Below, in pieces: positions 27,901-35,670 of a stretch of 64,000 nt of DNA; position 1 is the stretch's first letter, and each line of letters opens with the position of its first letter. The translations under genes and the position numbers were made by a program. Under the pieces are notes generated by a model that ran no database searches, was not told the DNA's origin, and was given only the letters and a program-made list of their open reading frames with translations. The stretch is from Gemmatimonadota bacterium (GTDB lineage: Bacteria; Gemmatimonadota; Gemmatimonadetes; Gemmatimonadales; Gemmatimonadaceae), in contig JADJAD010000007.1 in assembly GCA_016704465.1 (NCBI GenBank), forward strand, positions 124,001-188,000, written 5' to 3'.

Positions 27901-28112
27901 TCCAGATTGTCCGGCTGCTCAACCCGGGCGGCGGCGGCGGCGGCTTCAACATTCCCGGGGCACCTCGCACCCAGGCGCCGATTGTCCAGCCGGGCGACTA
28001 TCTGGTCTCGATCACCGTCAACGGGACGACGCACAAGCGCACCCTGCGGGTGGAGCGCGCCAGCGGATCGGGAACCATCTCCTCATTCTTCGAGGAGGAC
28101 GAGGGACGATAG
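24918..28112 (+). CDS. Secreted sortilin/VPS10-like Asp-box beta-propeller protein
   Basis: About 1064 residues from the ATG at 24918, which gives a clean signal peptide ending HALAAQ; an in-frame ATG at 24879 is less likely. The first about 800 residues hold repeated Asp-box (BNR) motifs: STDGGLTWK, TTDGGTSWE, SNDAGATWS, SEDGGVNWA. These are typical of VPS10/sortilin-like and exo-sialidase-like propellers, usually annotated as glycosyl hydrolases. I see no catalytic residues to prove hydrolysis. The C-terminal part has Gly- and Ala-rich low-complexity runs near residues 960-990 and ends ISSFFEEDEGR. A role in extracellular binding or degradation is inferred. Confidence 0.85.
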   Translation: MHTVVRRSTGAVALAWLALAGTPHALAAQATAPFEVDSSTLAAFKWRLVGPANTMGRVSDVVGIPSPSKTLFVAAAAGGIWKSTNNGTTWRPVFDNERVISMGMLAIAPSDTMQVWAGTGEPNSRNSISPGGGIYKSTDGGLTWKLMGLEKTQTIGRIVVHPTNPNIVYVAALGAIWNANKERGLYKTTDGGTSWELVKFISDKAGVVDVQLDPSNPDVVWAASYERVRGPYFLKSGGPGSALWKSNDAGATWSEIKGNGFPETMKGRISIALAASNPRTMYTMVEADTAPNPKPDKAKPAQEKPSGLYRSEDGGVNWARTSSDNVRPFYYSQVRVHPKNPDRVYWSSTPVKVSDDGGITAKNATVGVHVDHHGMWIDPNDPDRMIVGNDGGIAITYDQGGSYQVASTLPLSQPYNVSFDMSVPYRVCAGLQDNGSWCGPSRRRQGAITNAMWATVAGGDGFVTQQDPTDPNTIYAESQGGNISRFNFATSERTSLVKPNWRPQYAQWEDSILVERPDTAASLSRDQRRRVEDLRARQKNDSVAFDLRWNWNTPFIISAHNPQVLYFGANRVLKSTRRGEQMYPISPDLTFADAEKVRVATRTTGGITTDATGAEMYGTIVSIAESPIRPGILFAGTDDGRVWVTKNDGGSWDELKSFPGLPPNAYVSEIEASPHDSMTVFVTFDNHRVGDFAPYVYHSADFGRSFRSIAGALPTGGPDFVHVIKQDPTNPDLLFVGTDVGVFVSLNRGQSWQKFMSGLPTVPVNDLKIHPRDKELIAATHGRAVWIVDIAALQQMTPTVVAADAFLFEPKTGYQYGDVAFEGQSVGHQWFQAPSPTYGAEISYRLGTRGSGQTRVVIQDVAGDTIRTLNGPSGMGTHKVVWDYRGKAPAAPALSPAGRRDSIITARRADFVFDSLGKAGMDTTALNRFRRMLQGGDMQQMAQMFMGGGQGQSTAWVPRPGEQAVAQRGGGGGGGRGAAAGAAAAAGITDPNVAFQIVRLLNPGGGGGGFNIPGAPRTQAPIVQPGDYLVSITVNGTTHKRTLRVERASGSGTISSFFEEDEGR

Positions 28113-28156
28113 CCCCTCGCGGCACCCCCTCCCGGCGCCCCATCAGCGCCACCGCC

Positions 28157-28188
28157 GAGCCCTCGTCCCGACCCCGGGACGGGGGCTC
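28157..28188 (+). terminator. Strong hairpin downstream of the Asp-box gene
   Basis: Arms GAGCCC-T-CGTCCC and GGGACG-G-GGGCTC pair over 13 positions with one T-G wobble and a 6-base loop. It lies 44 bp after the stop. There is no T run after it, so it is at best an unconventional terminator or an mRNA 3' end stabiliser. Confidence 0.4.
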
Positions 28189-28385
28189 CGTCGCGTCCGG
28201 GAGCGCGGGCGGCTGGAGGAACACGCGCCCCCTTCTCGGTTACGCAGAGTTGTCGCCGGGCGGGTCGGACGTGACATTGTGTGGGATGGGTCTCTCCGCT
28301 GCACCGAGCTCGTTCGCCGCGTCGTGGCGCAGTTGAGCCCCGCGACGCCCGCCGCGCCCGTCTTTTCTCTCTACGTCTCGCGCCC

Positions 28386-29981
28386 GTGAGTCTTCCCGTT
28401 CGCCCGCCCCGCCGTCGTTTCGCGGCCTGCCCAGTCCTGTTGATCGCCCTCCTGGCGATCGCAGGTGGACCGCAGCTCGCGCAGGCGCAAAAGCCCCCGG
28501 TCAAGCCACCGGCCAAGGACTCGGCCAAGACTCCTGCCAAGACATCGGCCGACAGCGCGGCGACCGATTCAACGGCCGCTGCCGTCGCGCCGACGACCGC
28601 CGCGATCAACGGCGTCGTCTTCGACTCCCTGCATCGCGCCCCGCTGTCCGAGGCGACCGTCAGCGTCGAGGGGACCAGCCGCGTGACCGCCACGACTCGG
28701 CTGGGGATCTTCGCGCTCGACAGCATCCCGGCTGGTTCGCATCGGCTGCGCGTGGATCACGAGATCCTCGATTCACTGGGGATCACGATGGTGACCTCGC
28801 CGTTCGACCTCGTGGCCGGGCAGGCCGGCACCGTGCAGCTGTCGATCCCCTCGGCCGCATCGCTGATCGAGGTGTCATGCCCGGCGGCGCGGCGCAACCT
28901 CGGCCCGGGGGCGGTGATCGGTCGCCTGCTGGACGCCGACACCGATGCGCCGGTGAAGGGAGCACGTGTCTCGGTCGCGTGGCTCGAGATGTCGATCAAC
29001 GCCGGTCTTCGGAAGATCCCTCGCCTGCGCGACGCCCTCAGCACTGAAGATGGCATGTTCCGCATCTGCGGCCTCCCCAACGGCTTCGAGGGGACGCTGC
29101 AGGCGTCGCTCAAGGGGATCGTGACGTCCGAGGTTCGGGTGAAGGACGAGGGAGAGCTGCTCGTCGTGCAGGGACTGCGCATCGGCAATGCCAACACCGT
29201 CATCACCGCCGAGACCGACAGCGCCGCGATCCGCCGGCAGAAGGAGCTCTCCGCCGGACCGCAGTTCTCGGCCGTCCGGCTGCAGTCCGGCAATGCGGTC
29301 GTGACCGGGCGTGTGGTGAACGCGGCCGGCCAGCCCGTGGTCGGAGCCCGCGTCGACGTGATCGGCACGGCGGGGGCGACGCTGACCAAGGAGAACGGCG
29401 AGTTCAGCATCGCCAATCTTCCCTCCGGCACGCAATCGCTCGTCGTGCGCCAGATCGGCTTTGCGCCGGAGGAACTGGCCGTAGACCTCTCCACGCGTGC
29501 CCCCGCGGAGGTCAGCGTCACCATGGCGCGCCCCGCGACGATGCTCAGCACGGTCGTGGTCAAGGCCGATCGCGACGTCGGACTGGAACGCGTGGGCTTC
29601 GCGCAGCGCAAGAAAGTGGGGGGCGGCTACTACGTCGATGGCGATGCCATCGCCAAGCGCGCGCCGAACATGCTGACCGACCTGTTCCGCTCGATCCCGG
29701 GGCTGCGCGTCGTCCCGTCGGGCAATGGGATCGACTACACCGTGGAGAGCGCCCGCCAGGCGACCGGAAGCTGCGTGCGCTACTACGTGGACGGCGCCCC
29801 GTTCGAGGCGGTCTTCCCGGGCGATGTCGATCGCATCCTGCCCATCAACGAGATCGCCGCGATCGAGGTCTACAACGGGATCTCGGTGCCGGCGCAGTTC
29901 CAGTCCCCCGGCCAGAGCTCGTGCGCAGCGATCGTGATGTGGAGCAAGACACGGGTCGATCGGCCGCCGGGACGGAAGTAG
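28386..29981 (+). CDS. Exported carboxypeptidase-regulatory-like protein with TonB plug but no barrel
   Basis: A GTG at 28386 starts a signal peptide (VLLIALLAIAGGPQLAQAQ); the frame is open further upstream but is not signal-like. The 531-residue product has a Lys/Pro/Ala/Thr linker, two or three carboxypeptidase-regulatory-like beta-sandwich domains (INGVVFDSLHRAPLSEATVS; VVTGRVVNAAGQPVVGARV) and a plug-like segment with DLFRSIPGLRVVPSGNGI, CVRYYVDGAPFE and INEIAAIEVYNGISVPAQF. It stops there, with no beta-barrel, although TonB receptors continue for about 600 residues. It could work with a separate barrel or as a periplasmic adaptor; the function is unknown. Confidence 0.8.
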   Translation: MSLPVRPPRRRFAACPVLLIALLAIAGGPQLAQAQKPPVKPPAKDSAKTPAKTSADSAATDSTAAAVAPTTAAINGVVFDSLHRAPLSEATVSVEGTSRVTATTRLGIFALDSIPAGSHRLRVDHEILDSLGITMVTSPFDLVAGQAGTVQLSIPSAASLIEVSCPAARRNLGPGAVIGRLLDADTDAPVKGARVSVAWLEMSINAGLRKIPRLRDALSTEDGMFRICGLPNGFEGTLQASLKGIVTSEVRVKDEGELLVVQGLRIGNANTVITAETDSAAIRRQKELSAGPQFSAVRLQSGNAVVTGRVVNAAGQPVVGARVDVIGTAGATLTKENGEFSIANLPSGTQSLVVRQIGFAPEELAVDLSTRAPAEVSVTMARPATMLSTVVVKADRDVGLERVGFAQRKKVGGGYYVDGDAIAKRAPNMLTDLFRSIPGLRVVPSGNGIDYTVESARQATGSCVRYYVDGAPFEAVFPGDVDRILPINEIAAIEVYNGISVPAQFQSPGQSSCAAIVMWSKTRVDRPPGRK

Positions 29982-30071
29982 CCGAGTGCCTCCTGGTGCG
30001 TCCACGGGTGTAGGGTAAACCCCCACACAACCACTACGTAGAAGTCACACTGCAACGCCTGCCGCGCGTCG

Positions 30072-30081
30072 GCAACGTTGC
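30072..30081. promoter_or_regulatory. Palindromic site GCAACGTTGC before the TonB receptor gene
   Basis: A perfect 10-bp palindrome lies 3 bases before the ATG at 30085. A TGCAACG at 30051-30057 can pair with CGTTGCA at 30076-30082, so the leader could also fold into a hairpin over the ribosome-binding region. Either a repressor operator (the core resembles LacI-family sites) or translational control is possible. This is inference only. Confidence 0.35.
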
Positions 30082-30084
30082 ACA

Positions 30085-32259
30085 ATGCGAAACTCCCCCT
30101 CTATTCCACGTCTGGCCGCGACGCTGTTGTTCGCGGCCGTTTTCAGTTCCTCCGCGATGGCGCAGGAGCGTACCGCCGACTCCACCCGGACGCTGCGCAC
30201 GGTGACCGTGACCGCGACGCGCGCACCGACCGATGTGCGCCAGGTACCGGCGCCGGTGACGGTCCTCGATTCGGCCAGCATTCGCGAGCGTGCTCCCAAC
30301 AACGCCGCCGACCTCCTGCGCGAAGCTCCAGGGGTGGACGTGGTCGGGACCGGGCCCAATCAGGGGCGCCCCTCCATCCGCGGCCAGCGTGGCCAGCGCA
30401 TCCTCCTCCTGCAGGACGGACTGCGCCTCAACAACAACCGGAGGCAGCAGGACTTTGGCGAACTCCCCGCACTGGTGGATGTCGACCAGGTCGAGCGCGT
30501 CGAGGTGGTGCGCGGACCATCCTCCGTCCTCTACGGCTCCGACGCGATCGGCGGCGTGATCAACCTCATCACGCGCAGCCCACGCATCGATGGCACCACG
30601 CGTGTGCGCGGGAACCTGGGATACCGCTATGCCGGCGCCGGCGAGCAGCAGCGCGGCGACGGATCGGTGAGCGTCTCTCGAGGCGCCTTCGCCTTGTCCG
30701 CCGGCGGCTCGCTGCGCAACGCGGGCAACTATGCGGTCCCCGGCGGCAGCTTCGGCGACTTGACGCTGCCCGACGGGATCAACCTGAACGACTCCGGCGT
30801 GCGGGACCGCTCGTTCAACCTGCACGGGGCGTGGCGCGGGGCGGATAACAGCAGCGCGTGGATCCGCCACGACCGCTACGAGGCACGCGACGCAGGCTTC
30901 GGCTTCGTCGAACCGCGCATCCTTGGCGACACCTCCACGCGCATCAAGCTGACCTATCCGTGGCAGTCGGTGCAGAAGACGACGGCCGGGTACAATCGCT
31001 CCGCGTTAGGCTTCCCCTTTGCCGACCGTGTGGAGGTGAGCCTCTACACCCAAGGGAATGATCGCGACTTCGATTCGTCGGTGGATGTCTACATCCCCGC
31101 TGGACCCGGGCGCACCGCGGTGGTGAACAGCCGCAGCTTCAACACGACCGACGTGCGCAGCTCCGGCTTGCGCCTCGAGGCGGCGAAGGTCCTGAGCCGC
31201 GTCACCTTCACGTACGGTGTGGACGCGGTGCGCGATGATGCCACCGCAACCGACTCGTCCTACTCTCGCACGACCGGCTTCGGCCCCACCCCGATCATCA
31301 GTTCCAGCACCCGGCCGTCGCTCCCCGACGCCGACATGCGCAACCTCGGCCTCTTCCTGCAGGGCGACTGGCGCGTGCACGAGCGCTTCTCGGTGATCAC
31401 CGGCGTGCGCTATCACGACGTGCAGGCCAGGACGCGCGCCACCGCTGGACTCCCCGATAGCGTGGCCGGGCTCGAGGCGAACAACAGCACCACCGTCTAT
31501 GCGGTCAATGGCATCTACCGCCTCAACGACTACGTGAGCGCGGTCGCGACCTACGGGCGCGGCTTCCGCGCCCCCAACCTCATCGAGCGCTACTTCTCCG
31601 GCCCTTCCACCGACGGCACGGCCATCCAGGTCGCCAACCCCGGCCTCGACGCCGAGACCTCGAATAACGTCGACCTGGGGCTCCGGCTGCATCTCAACCG
31701 CTTCGACGCGGAGTGGTTCTACTTCCGCAACAGCCTGCGCGACGGCATCCTCACCCGCCCCACCGGTCGCACCGTCGGGCGCCAGGCCGAGTTCCAGAAC
31801 ATCAACGTCGAGCGCCTGCGCACGAACGGCCATGAAGTCTCGGTCGGTGTCGACCTCGGGCAGGGTGTGTCGGTCACGTCCAACTACACGAAGCTGGAGA
31901 CCAAGAACCCCGACTCCCCCGACATCCCGGTGGCCGGGACGTACAGCTCCAAGCTCAACGCGGCGCTCGGGTACCGTCCGCGTGGCGGGCGGTACTGGGC
32001 CGAGGGGGCCGTGCGCCATCAGGGACGCCAGCAGGACATCAACCTCGGGACGAGCCCGATCGGCGCGGTGCTCCCGTCGTTCACGGTGCTCAACGTGCGC
32101 GGCGGCCTGCGGCTGGCGACCTTCGCCGGGCGCCCGCAGGAGATCGGGCTGGCGGTGAATAACCTCGGCAATGCCTTGTACGCAGAGTCGGCGAACAGCG
32201 CGTTCGTGCGGCCGGAGCCGGGGCGGCATGTGGTGCTGTCGGTGCGGACGAGTTTCTAG
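30085..32259 (+). CDS. TonB-dependent outer-membrane receptor (BtuB/siderophore type)
   Basis: A 724-residue protein with a signal peptide ending SSAMAQ. A TonB-box-like TVTVTATR lies near residue 40. The plug follows with NAADLLREAPGVDV, RPSIRGQRGQRILLLQDGLRLN and VERVEVVRGPSSVLYGSDAIGGVIN. The barrel ends HVVLSVRTSF with a terminal Phe. Unlike the SusC proteins it lacks the N-terminal regulatory domain. The family imports corrinoids, siderophores or metal chelates. A BtuF-like protein is in the window but 20 kb away on the other strand, so B12 as substrate is only a guess. Confidence 0.88.
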   Translation: MRNSPSIPRLAATLLFAAVFSSSAMAQERTADSTRTLRTVTVTATRAPTDVRQVPAPVTVLDSASIRERAPNNAADLLREAPGVDVVGTGPNQGRPSIRGQRGQRILLLQDGLRLNNNRRQQDFGELPALVDVDQVERVEVVRGPSSVLYGSDAIGGVINLITRSPRIDGTTRVRGNLGYRYAGAGEQQRGDGSVSVSRGAFALSAGGSLRNAGNYAVPGGSFGDLTLPDGINLNDSGVRDRSFNLHGAWRGADNSSAWIRHDRYEARDAGFGFVEPRILGDTSTRIKLTYPWQSVQKTTAGYNRSALGFPFADRVEVSLYTQGNDRDFDSSVDVYIPAGPGRTAVVNSRSFNTTDVRSSGLRLEAAKVLSRVTFTYGVDAVRDDATATDSSYSRTTGFGPTPIISSSTRPSLPDADMRNLGLFLQGDWRVHERFSVITGVRYHDVQARTRATAGLPDSVAGLEANNSTTVYAVNGIYRLNDYVSAVATYGRGFRAPNLIERYFSGPSTDGTAIQVANPGLDAETSNNVDLGLRLHLNRFDAEWFYFRNSLRDGILTRPTGRTVGRQAEFQNINVERLRTNGHEVSVGVDLGQGVSVTSNYTKLETKNPDSPDIPVAGTYSSKLNAALGYRPRGGRYWAEGAVRHQGRQQDINLGTSPIGAVLPSFTVLNVRGGLRLATFAGRPQEIGLAVNNLGNALYAESANSAFVRPEPGRHVVLSVRTSF

Positions 32260-32619
32260 CGGAGCGTGACCGCAATGGTCGGGTTCAACTCCAAACATTC
32301 CACTGCCGGACTTGTGACGGCCTTTCCAGATGGCGGGTCTCCTTCTTCGTCACCAACACCCACGGAGCCATTCCATGTTCGTTCACCAAACGAGGCGACT
32401 TACGCTACCAGGCTGGACCGACGCGAGTCGATCCAGTACCGGCGCACGCGCGCGTGGACGAAGATGAGAGTGCACGGACCGCATCGCCCGATCATGAGTT
32501 GATCGAGGCTTCGGATCGTTGACTTGCACCCCATCCGCGCACGGCGCTGGATGGGGTTTCTCTTTGTCATCACGGAGCCAGTCACCGCCTCCCTTCGTCC
32601 GGGGCGGTGCAGACAGGTC
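32260..32619. other. Intergenic region without recognised gene; contains a terminator
   Basis: A 78-codon frame (32266-32502) has no ribosome site and unlikely composition. The terminator at 32528-32565 is about 270 bp from the preceding stop, leaving room for a small RNA or a long 3' untranslated region. I see no tRNA fold. Confidence 0.35.
32528..32565 (+). terminator. Rho-independent terminator
   Basis: A 9-bp stem ACCCCATCC / GGATGGGGT with a 12-base loop runs into TTTCTCTTT. It is the best intrinsic terminator in the window and faces the plus strand. Confidence 0.75.
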
Positions 32620-32964
32620 ATGCGCAACACCAACAGGAACAACAACAGGAACAACACGAAGGGTCGCGGAACACCGCCCCCGAACGGAATGGAGTTCGTC
32701 GTCGTGCGGACGAACAACTGCCGCTTCCAGCTCACGCGCGCCGATGGGGCGCGGCTGGTCGCTCGGCTCGATCGGTGGTGGACGCCGCGCTGGGTCACGT
32801 TTGTCGACCTTCACGGGTCGCTGGTGCGTGTGCGGACGTCAGCGATCCGCGAGATCTTCGACACCGGACCCGTGTCACGCTTTTCGGAATCAGTGCTCAC
32901 CTGGGCGATCGCGCGCGAGGACCAGCGCTTCGACCAGACACTCGGACCACAGGAAGAGGAGTAG
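32620..32964 (+). CDS. Small protein upstream of RtcB, unknown function
   Basis: A 114-residue product from the ATG at 32620 (weak AGGT upstream). Residues 2-13 are Asn/Arg/Thr-rich (NTNRNNNRNN), encoded by an AAC/AGG-rich simple sequence. The compact part starts at the in-frame ATG 32689: MEFVVVRTNNCRFQL, then GARLVARLDRWWTPRWVTFVDLHG and VRTSAIREIFD, which reads like a small beta-barrel domain. It ends 31 bp before the RtcB start and is probably cotranscribed with it. I do not recognise a family. Confidence 0.55.
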   Translation: MRNTNRNNNRNNTKGRGTPPPNGMEFVVVRTNNCRFQLTRADGARLVARLDRWWTPRWVTFVDLHGSLVRVRTSAIREIFDTGPVSRFSESVLTWAIAREDQRFDQTLGPQEEE

Positions 32965-32995
32965 GGGCGCACGCGCCCCGGCTCCCGGGAGGCAT

Positions 32996-34222
32996 ATGAT
33001 GTCCATGATCTTCGGGGACCACGATGCGCTGACCATCCGTCAGCTGCACAACGTGGCGGAACACGCGGCGCGTGTCGCGTTGATGGCCGACGGACACGTC
33101 GGCTACGTCATGCCGATCGGCGGGGTGGCGGCCTATCGGAACCAGGTGTCGGTGGTCGGGGTCGGCTTCGACATCGCCTGCGGCAATGCCGCCATCCGGA
33201 CCGACCTGCACGAGTCAGTGCTCGGTGAGGGTGAGGAACGTGCGCGCATCCTCGGCGCCATCGCCGACGAAGTGCAGGAGACGGTGTCGTTCGGGGTGGG
33301 CCGGAAGAACCGCGCCGACGATGCCCCGATCGATGATCCCCTGTTCGAGGATGCGGCGTGGCGGGCGATCCCGGCGTCGCACCGCGACGAACTGCGGCAG
33401 AAGGCGCGCGTCCAGCTCGGGACCGTTGGATCGGGGAACCACTACGTCGACCTGCTGGCCGACGAGGAGGGGATGCTCTGGGTGGGCGTGCACTTCGGCT
33501 CGCGTGGCTTCGGACATACCGTCGCCTCGAACTTCCTCGCGCTGTCGCAGGACCTCGCGTGGGGGGCGCGGGCGCCGGAGGTGGAGGTGCTGCTCGACCT
33601 CTCCACGCCACTGGGGGATGCCTACTGGAACCTCATGAGCCTCGCCGGCGCGTACGCCTACGCCGGTCGCGAGTGGGTGGCGCGGAAGGTCGTGGCGATG
33701 ATCGGCGCACAAGAGGTCGAACTCGTGCACAACCACCACAACTTCGCCTGGAAGGAAACGCACCGGGGCGAAGAGTTCGTCGTGGTGCGTAAGGGAGCGA
33801 CGCCGGCCTTCCCCGGGCAGCGCGGCTTCGTGGGCGGATCGATGGGGGACAATGCGGTCATCGTGCAGGGGGCGATGCGCGCGCCCGACCATGCGGACGT
33901 AGACCTCCGAGAAGCGGCGCTCTTCTCCACCGTGCATGGTGCCGGGCGGGTGATGTCGCGGACCGCGGCCGCGGGGAAGATCCATCGCAAGACCGGGTAC
34001 GTGATCCGCGAGGGGGCCATCAGCCATGAAATGATGCACGGCTGGCTGGACGAGGTCGGGGTGGTGCTGCGCGGTGGTGGCCTGGACGAGGCGCCACAGG
34101 CATATCGTCGGTTGCCGCACGTGCTGGCGGCGCAGCGCGGAACGATCGACGTCCTGCACACGCTGCGGCCACTGGTCGTGGTGATGGCGGCGGCGAAGGA
34201 GTACGATCCGTATCGCGACTGA
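32996..34222 (+). CDS. rtcB: RtcB-family RNA ligase
   Basis: A 408-residue protein; tandem ATGs at 32996 and 32999 follow GGGAGG (32987-32992), and the second has the better spacing. RtcB motifs are present in order: GVGFDIACGN (metal-binding Asp and Cys), GTVGSGNHYVDL, VHFGSRGFGH, LVHNHHNFAW, and the GMP-binding STVHGAGRVMSR. RtcB joins RNA 2',3'-cyclic phosphate or 3'-phosphate to 5'-OH ends with GTP and manganese, in RNA repair or tRNA splicing. The length is close to the shorter bacterial type. No RtcA or RtcR gene is nearby; only the 114-residue companion precedes it. Confidence 0.92.
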   Translation: MMSMIFGDHDALTIRQLHNVAEHAARVALMADGHVGYVMPIGGVAAYRNQVSVVGVGFDIACGNAAIRTDLHESVLGEGEERARILGAIADEVQETVSFGVGRKNRADDAPIDDPLFEDAAWRAIPASHRDELRQKARVQLGTVGSGNHYVDLLADEEGMLWVGVHFGSRGFGHTVASNFLALSQDLAWGARAPEVEVLLDLSTPLGDAYWNLMSLAGAYAYAGREWVARKVVAMIGAQEVELVHNHHNFAWKETHRGEEFVVVRKGATPAFPGQRGFVGGSMGDNAVIVQGAMRAPDHADVDLREAALFSTVHGAGRVMSRTAAAGKIHRKTGYVIREGAISHEMMHGWLDEVGVVLRGGGLDEAPQAYRRLPHVLAAQRGTIDVLHTLRPLVVVMAAAKEYDPYRD

Positions 34223-34249
34223 TGCACGCACCCGCGTTCGGTGCGTGCA
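34223..34249 (+). terminator. Perfect hairpin directly after the rtcB stop
   Basis: Arms TGCACGCACC and GGTGCGTGCA (10 bp) enclose a 7-base loop and begin one base after the TGA. There is no T run. It lies between convergent genes and could act for both strands. Confidence 0.5.
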
Positions 34250-34313
34250 CGCGGGGCGGCGCAGGGCGGCGCATTGCGTCTGAAACGCGTGCGCCGCCTC
34301 GGCATCCCTGCCG

Positions 34314-35513
34314 CTACGGGCAGGTGGCGTGCTTCACGTGCCCGAACTCGTAGGTAGTCGCCGGTCCCCGCTCCGCTCCGGGTGGGAGCGTGTCGGCCTT
34401 GACCCCCGCTTGTTGGCTCGTGGTGTTGTAGTCGCCGACTGTGTATCCGATCACGACCGTATGCGGTCCGGTGTTCGTCCACCGACTCACGTTCATGCCA
34501 TCGCCGGCAAAACCCTTGTTGCTGCTGCGCGCGACCGAATAGGTATTGGTCGTGCTGCTGCTGCTCGCAAAGATACTCGATCCGTTCCAGCTTCTCAGGC
34601 TGAAGGTGCAGGGCCGCATGTCGAGATACGTCACCTCCACCGGATACCCCGGCGACACACCGGCCGCGTTCTTGAGGTAGAGATAGAGTGTCTGCTTGCC
34701 GTCGTTGGTCAGGGATACCGTCATGGCCGCGATGCGCCCCCATCCCACGATGTTCGCACTACTCCATCCGAAGCTCGACGCTGAGGGAGGCGAGGTGGAG
34801 CTAGTGAACCGCCAGTGCGTGGGGACTCCAGCCACATCGAGAAAGTGCGGCGAGCCAGCCGTGGTGTAGAATGTGACGATTGGCGAGGTGACGGTGGTGC
34901 TGGGAAGCACCTTGAGCATTCCGTCCAGGAGTGGCGCCGAGGTTTCCTCCTGCGGCATCGCCTTGCTGGGGATGGGGGCGGGCTCGCTGCCGACCGGCGT
35001 TTCACACGTGGGGCCGGGCTGCGAGGTGCGCGCCATCGGCACGACCAGGCTCAGCCCCGAGGACTTGAGCACGTAGTTGACGCGCGCTCCCTGCAGATTG
35101 CCAAAGCCCTTCTTCCCAGTGCTCGCGACCGTGACGTAGACCTGCGCGCCCATCGGAACGCCAAGGTGCGTCGCCTTGAAGTCGAGACCAGTCCACTTCA
35201 CGCCGTACGCCTTGGGATCGGAGGCGTTGCCGACGCACGTCATGACATTGCCCAAGCGGTACATGGCACCATGCAGTTCCGCCTGCGGTTCAACGACCAG
35301 CGTCCCCGCCTGGGTGCCCGTGGCACCCTTCGGGACCGGCGCCTGCTGTGCGGCGAGCCTCGCCGCACTCATCACGACGCTCGTGAGGCACGCCAGGCCG
35401 GCGAAAGCGTCGCGTATACGAGGCCATGCCTGGCGAGCCTGGGGGCGGAGCGCGCATCGCGAGCTCCGGGGGCTGAAGAGGGTACCGTCGGCGAGAGGCA
35501 GGGTGCTCGGCAT
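34314..35513 (-). CDS. Secreted protein of unknown function (399 aa)
   Basis: The product starts MPSTLPLADGTLF and has a hydrophobic export-like segment near residues 36-55 (FAGLACLTSVVMSAARLAAQQ); a later start may be correct. The mature part is rich in Ser, Thr and Gly, with beta-type alternation and no recognisable domain. Two Cys-containing segments (NVMTCVGNAS, MRPCTFSLRSW) and a terminal HVKHATCP could form disulfides. There are no membrane helices after the signal. It is upstream of the ATPase/BTAD regulator gene on the opposite side from its promoter, so there is no functional hint from context. Confidence 0.6.
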   Translation of the reverse strand: MPSTLPLADGTLFSPRSSRCALRPQARQAWPRIRDAFAGLACLTSVVMSAARLAAQQAPVPKGATGTQAGTLVVEPQAELHGAMYRLGNVMTCVGNASDPKAYGVKWTGLDFKATHLGVPMGAQVYVTVASTGKKGFGNLQGARVNYVLKSSGLSLVVPMARTSQPGPTCETPVGSEPAPIPSKAMPQEETSAPLLDGMLKVLPSTTVTSPIVTFYTTAGSPHFLDVAGVPTHWRFTSSTSPPSASSFGWSSANIVGWGRIAAMTVSLTNDGKQTLYLYLKNAAGVSPGYPVEVTYLDMRPCTFSLRSWNGSSIFASSSSTTNTYSVARSSNKGFAGDGMNVSRWTNTGPHTVVIGYTVGDYNTTSQQAGVKADTLPPGAERGPATTYEFGHVKHATCP

Positions 35514-35670
35514 GGTCGTGGAGTAGGGGCGTGGCCAGTACGGAACACGATCCGGCCTCCCTCTACATCGGATTCACGACCGCAGCAGGATCATCCCGCC
35601 ATGCGCAGGCTGATTCGCACCACCTCGCGCGGTCAGCCGAGCCTGCTCCTCGCAAGTCCCGGTTGGTCGC

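Noticed and set aside
30008..30028. Hairpin GTGTAGGGT / ACCCCCACAC as a terminator
   Set aside because: The stem is only 8 bp with unpaired bases in the middle, and no T run follows.
29982..30084. Cobalamin riboswitch before the TonB receptor
   Set aside because: The gap is only 103 bp, shorter than a B12 riboswitch, and no B12-box-like sequence is seen.
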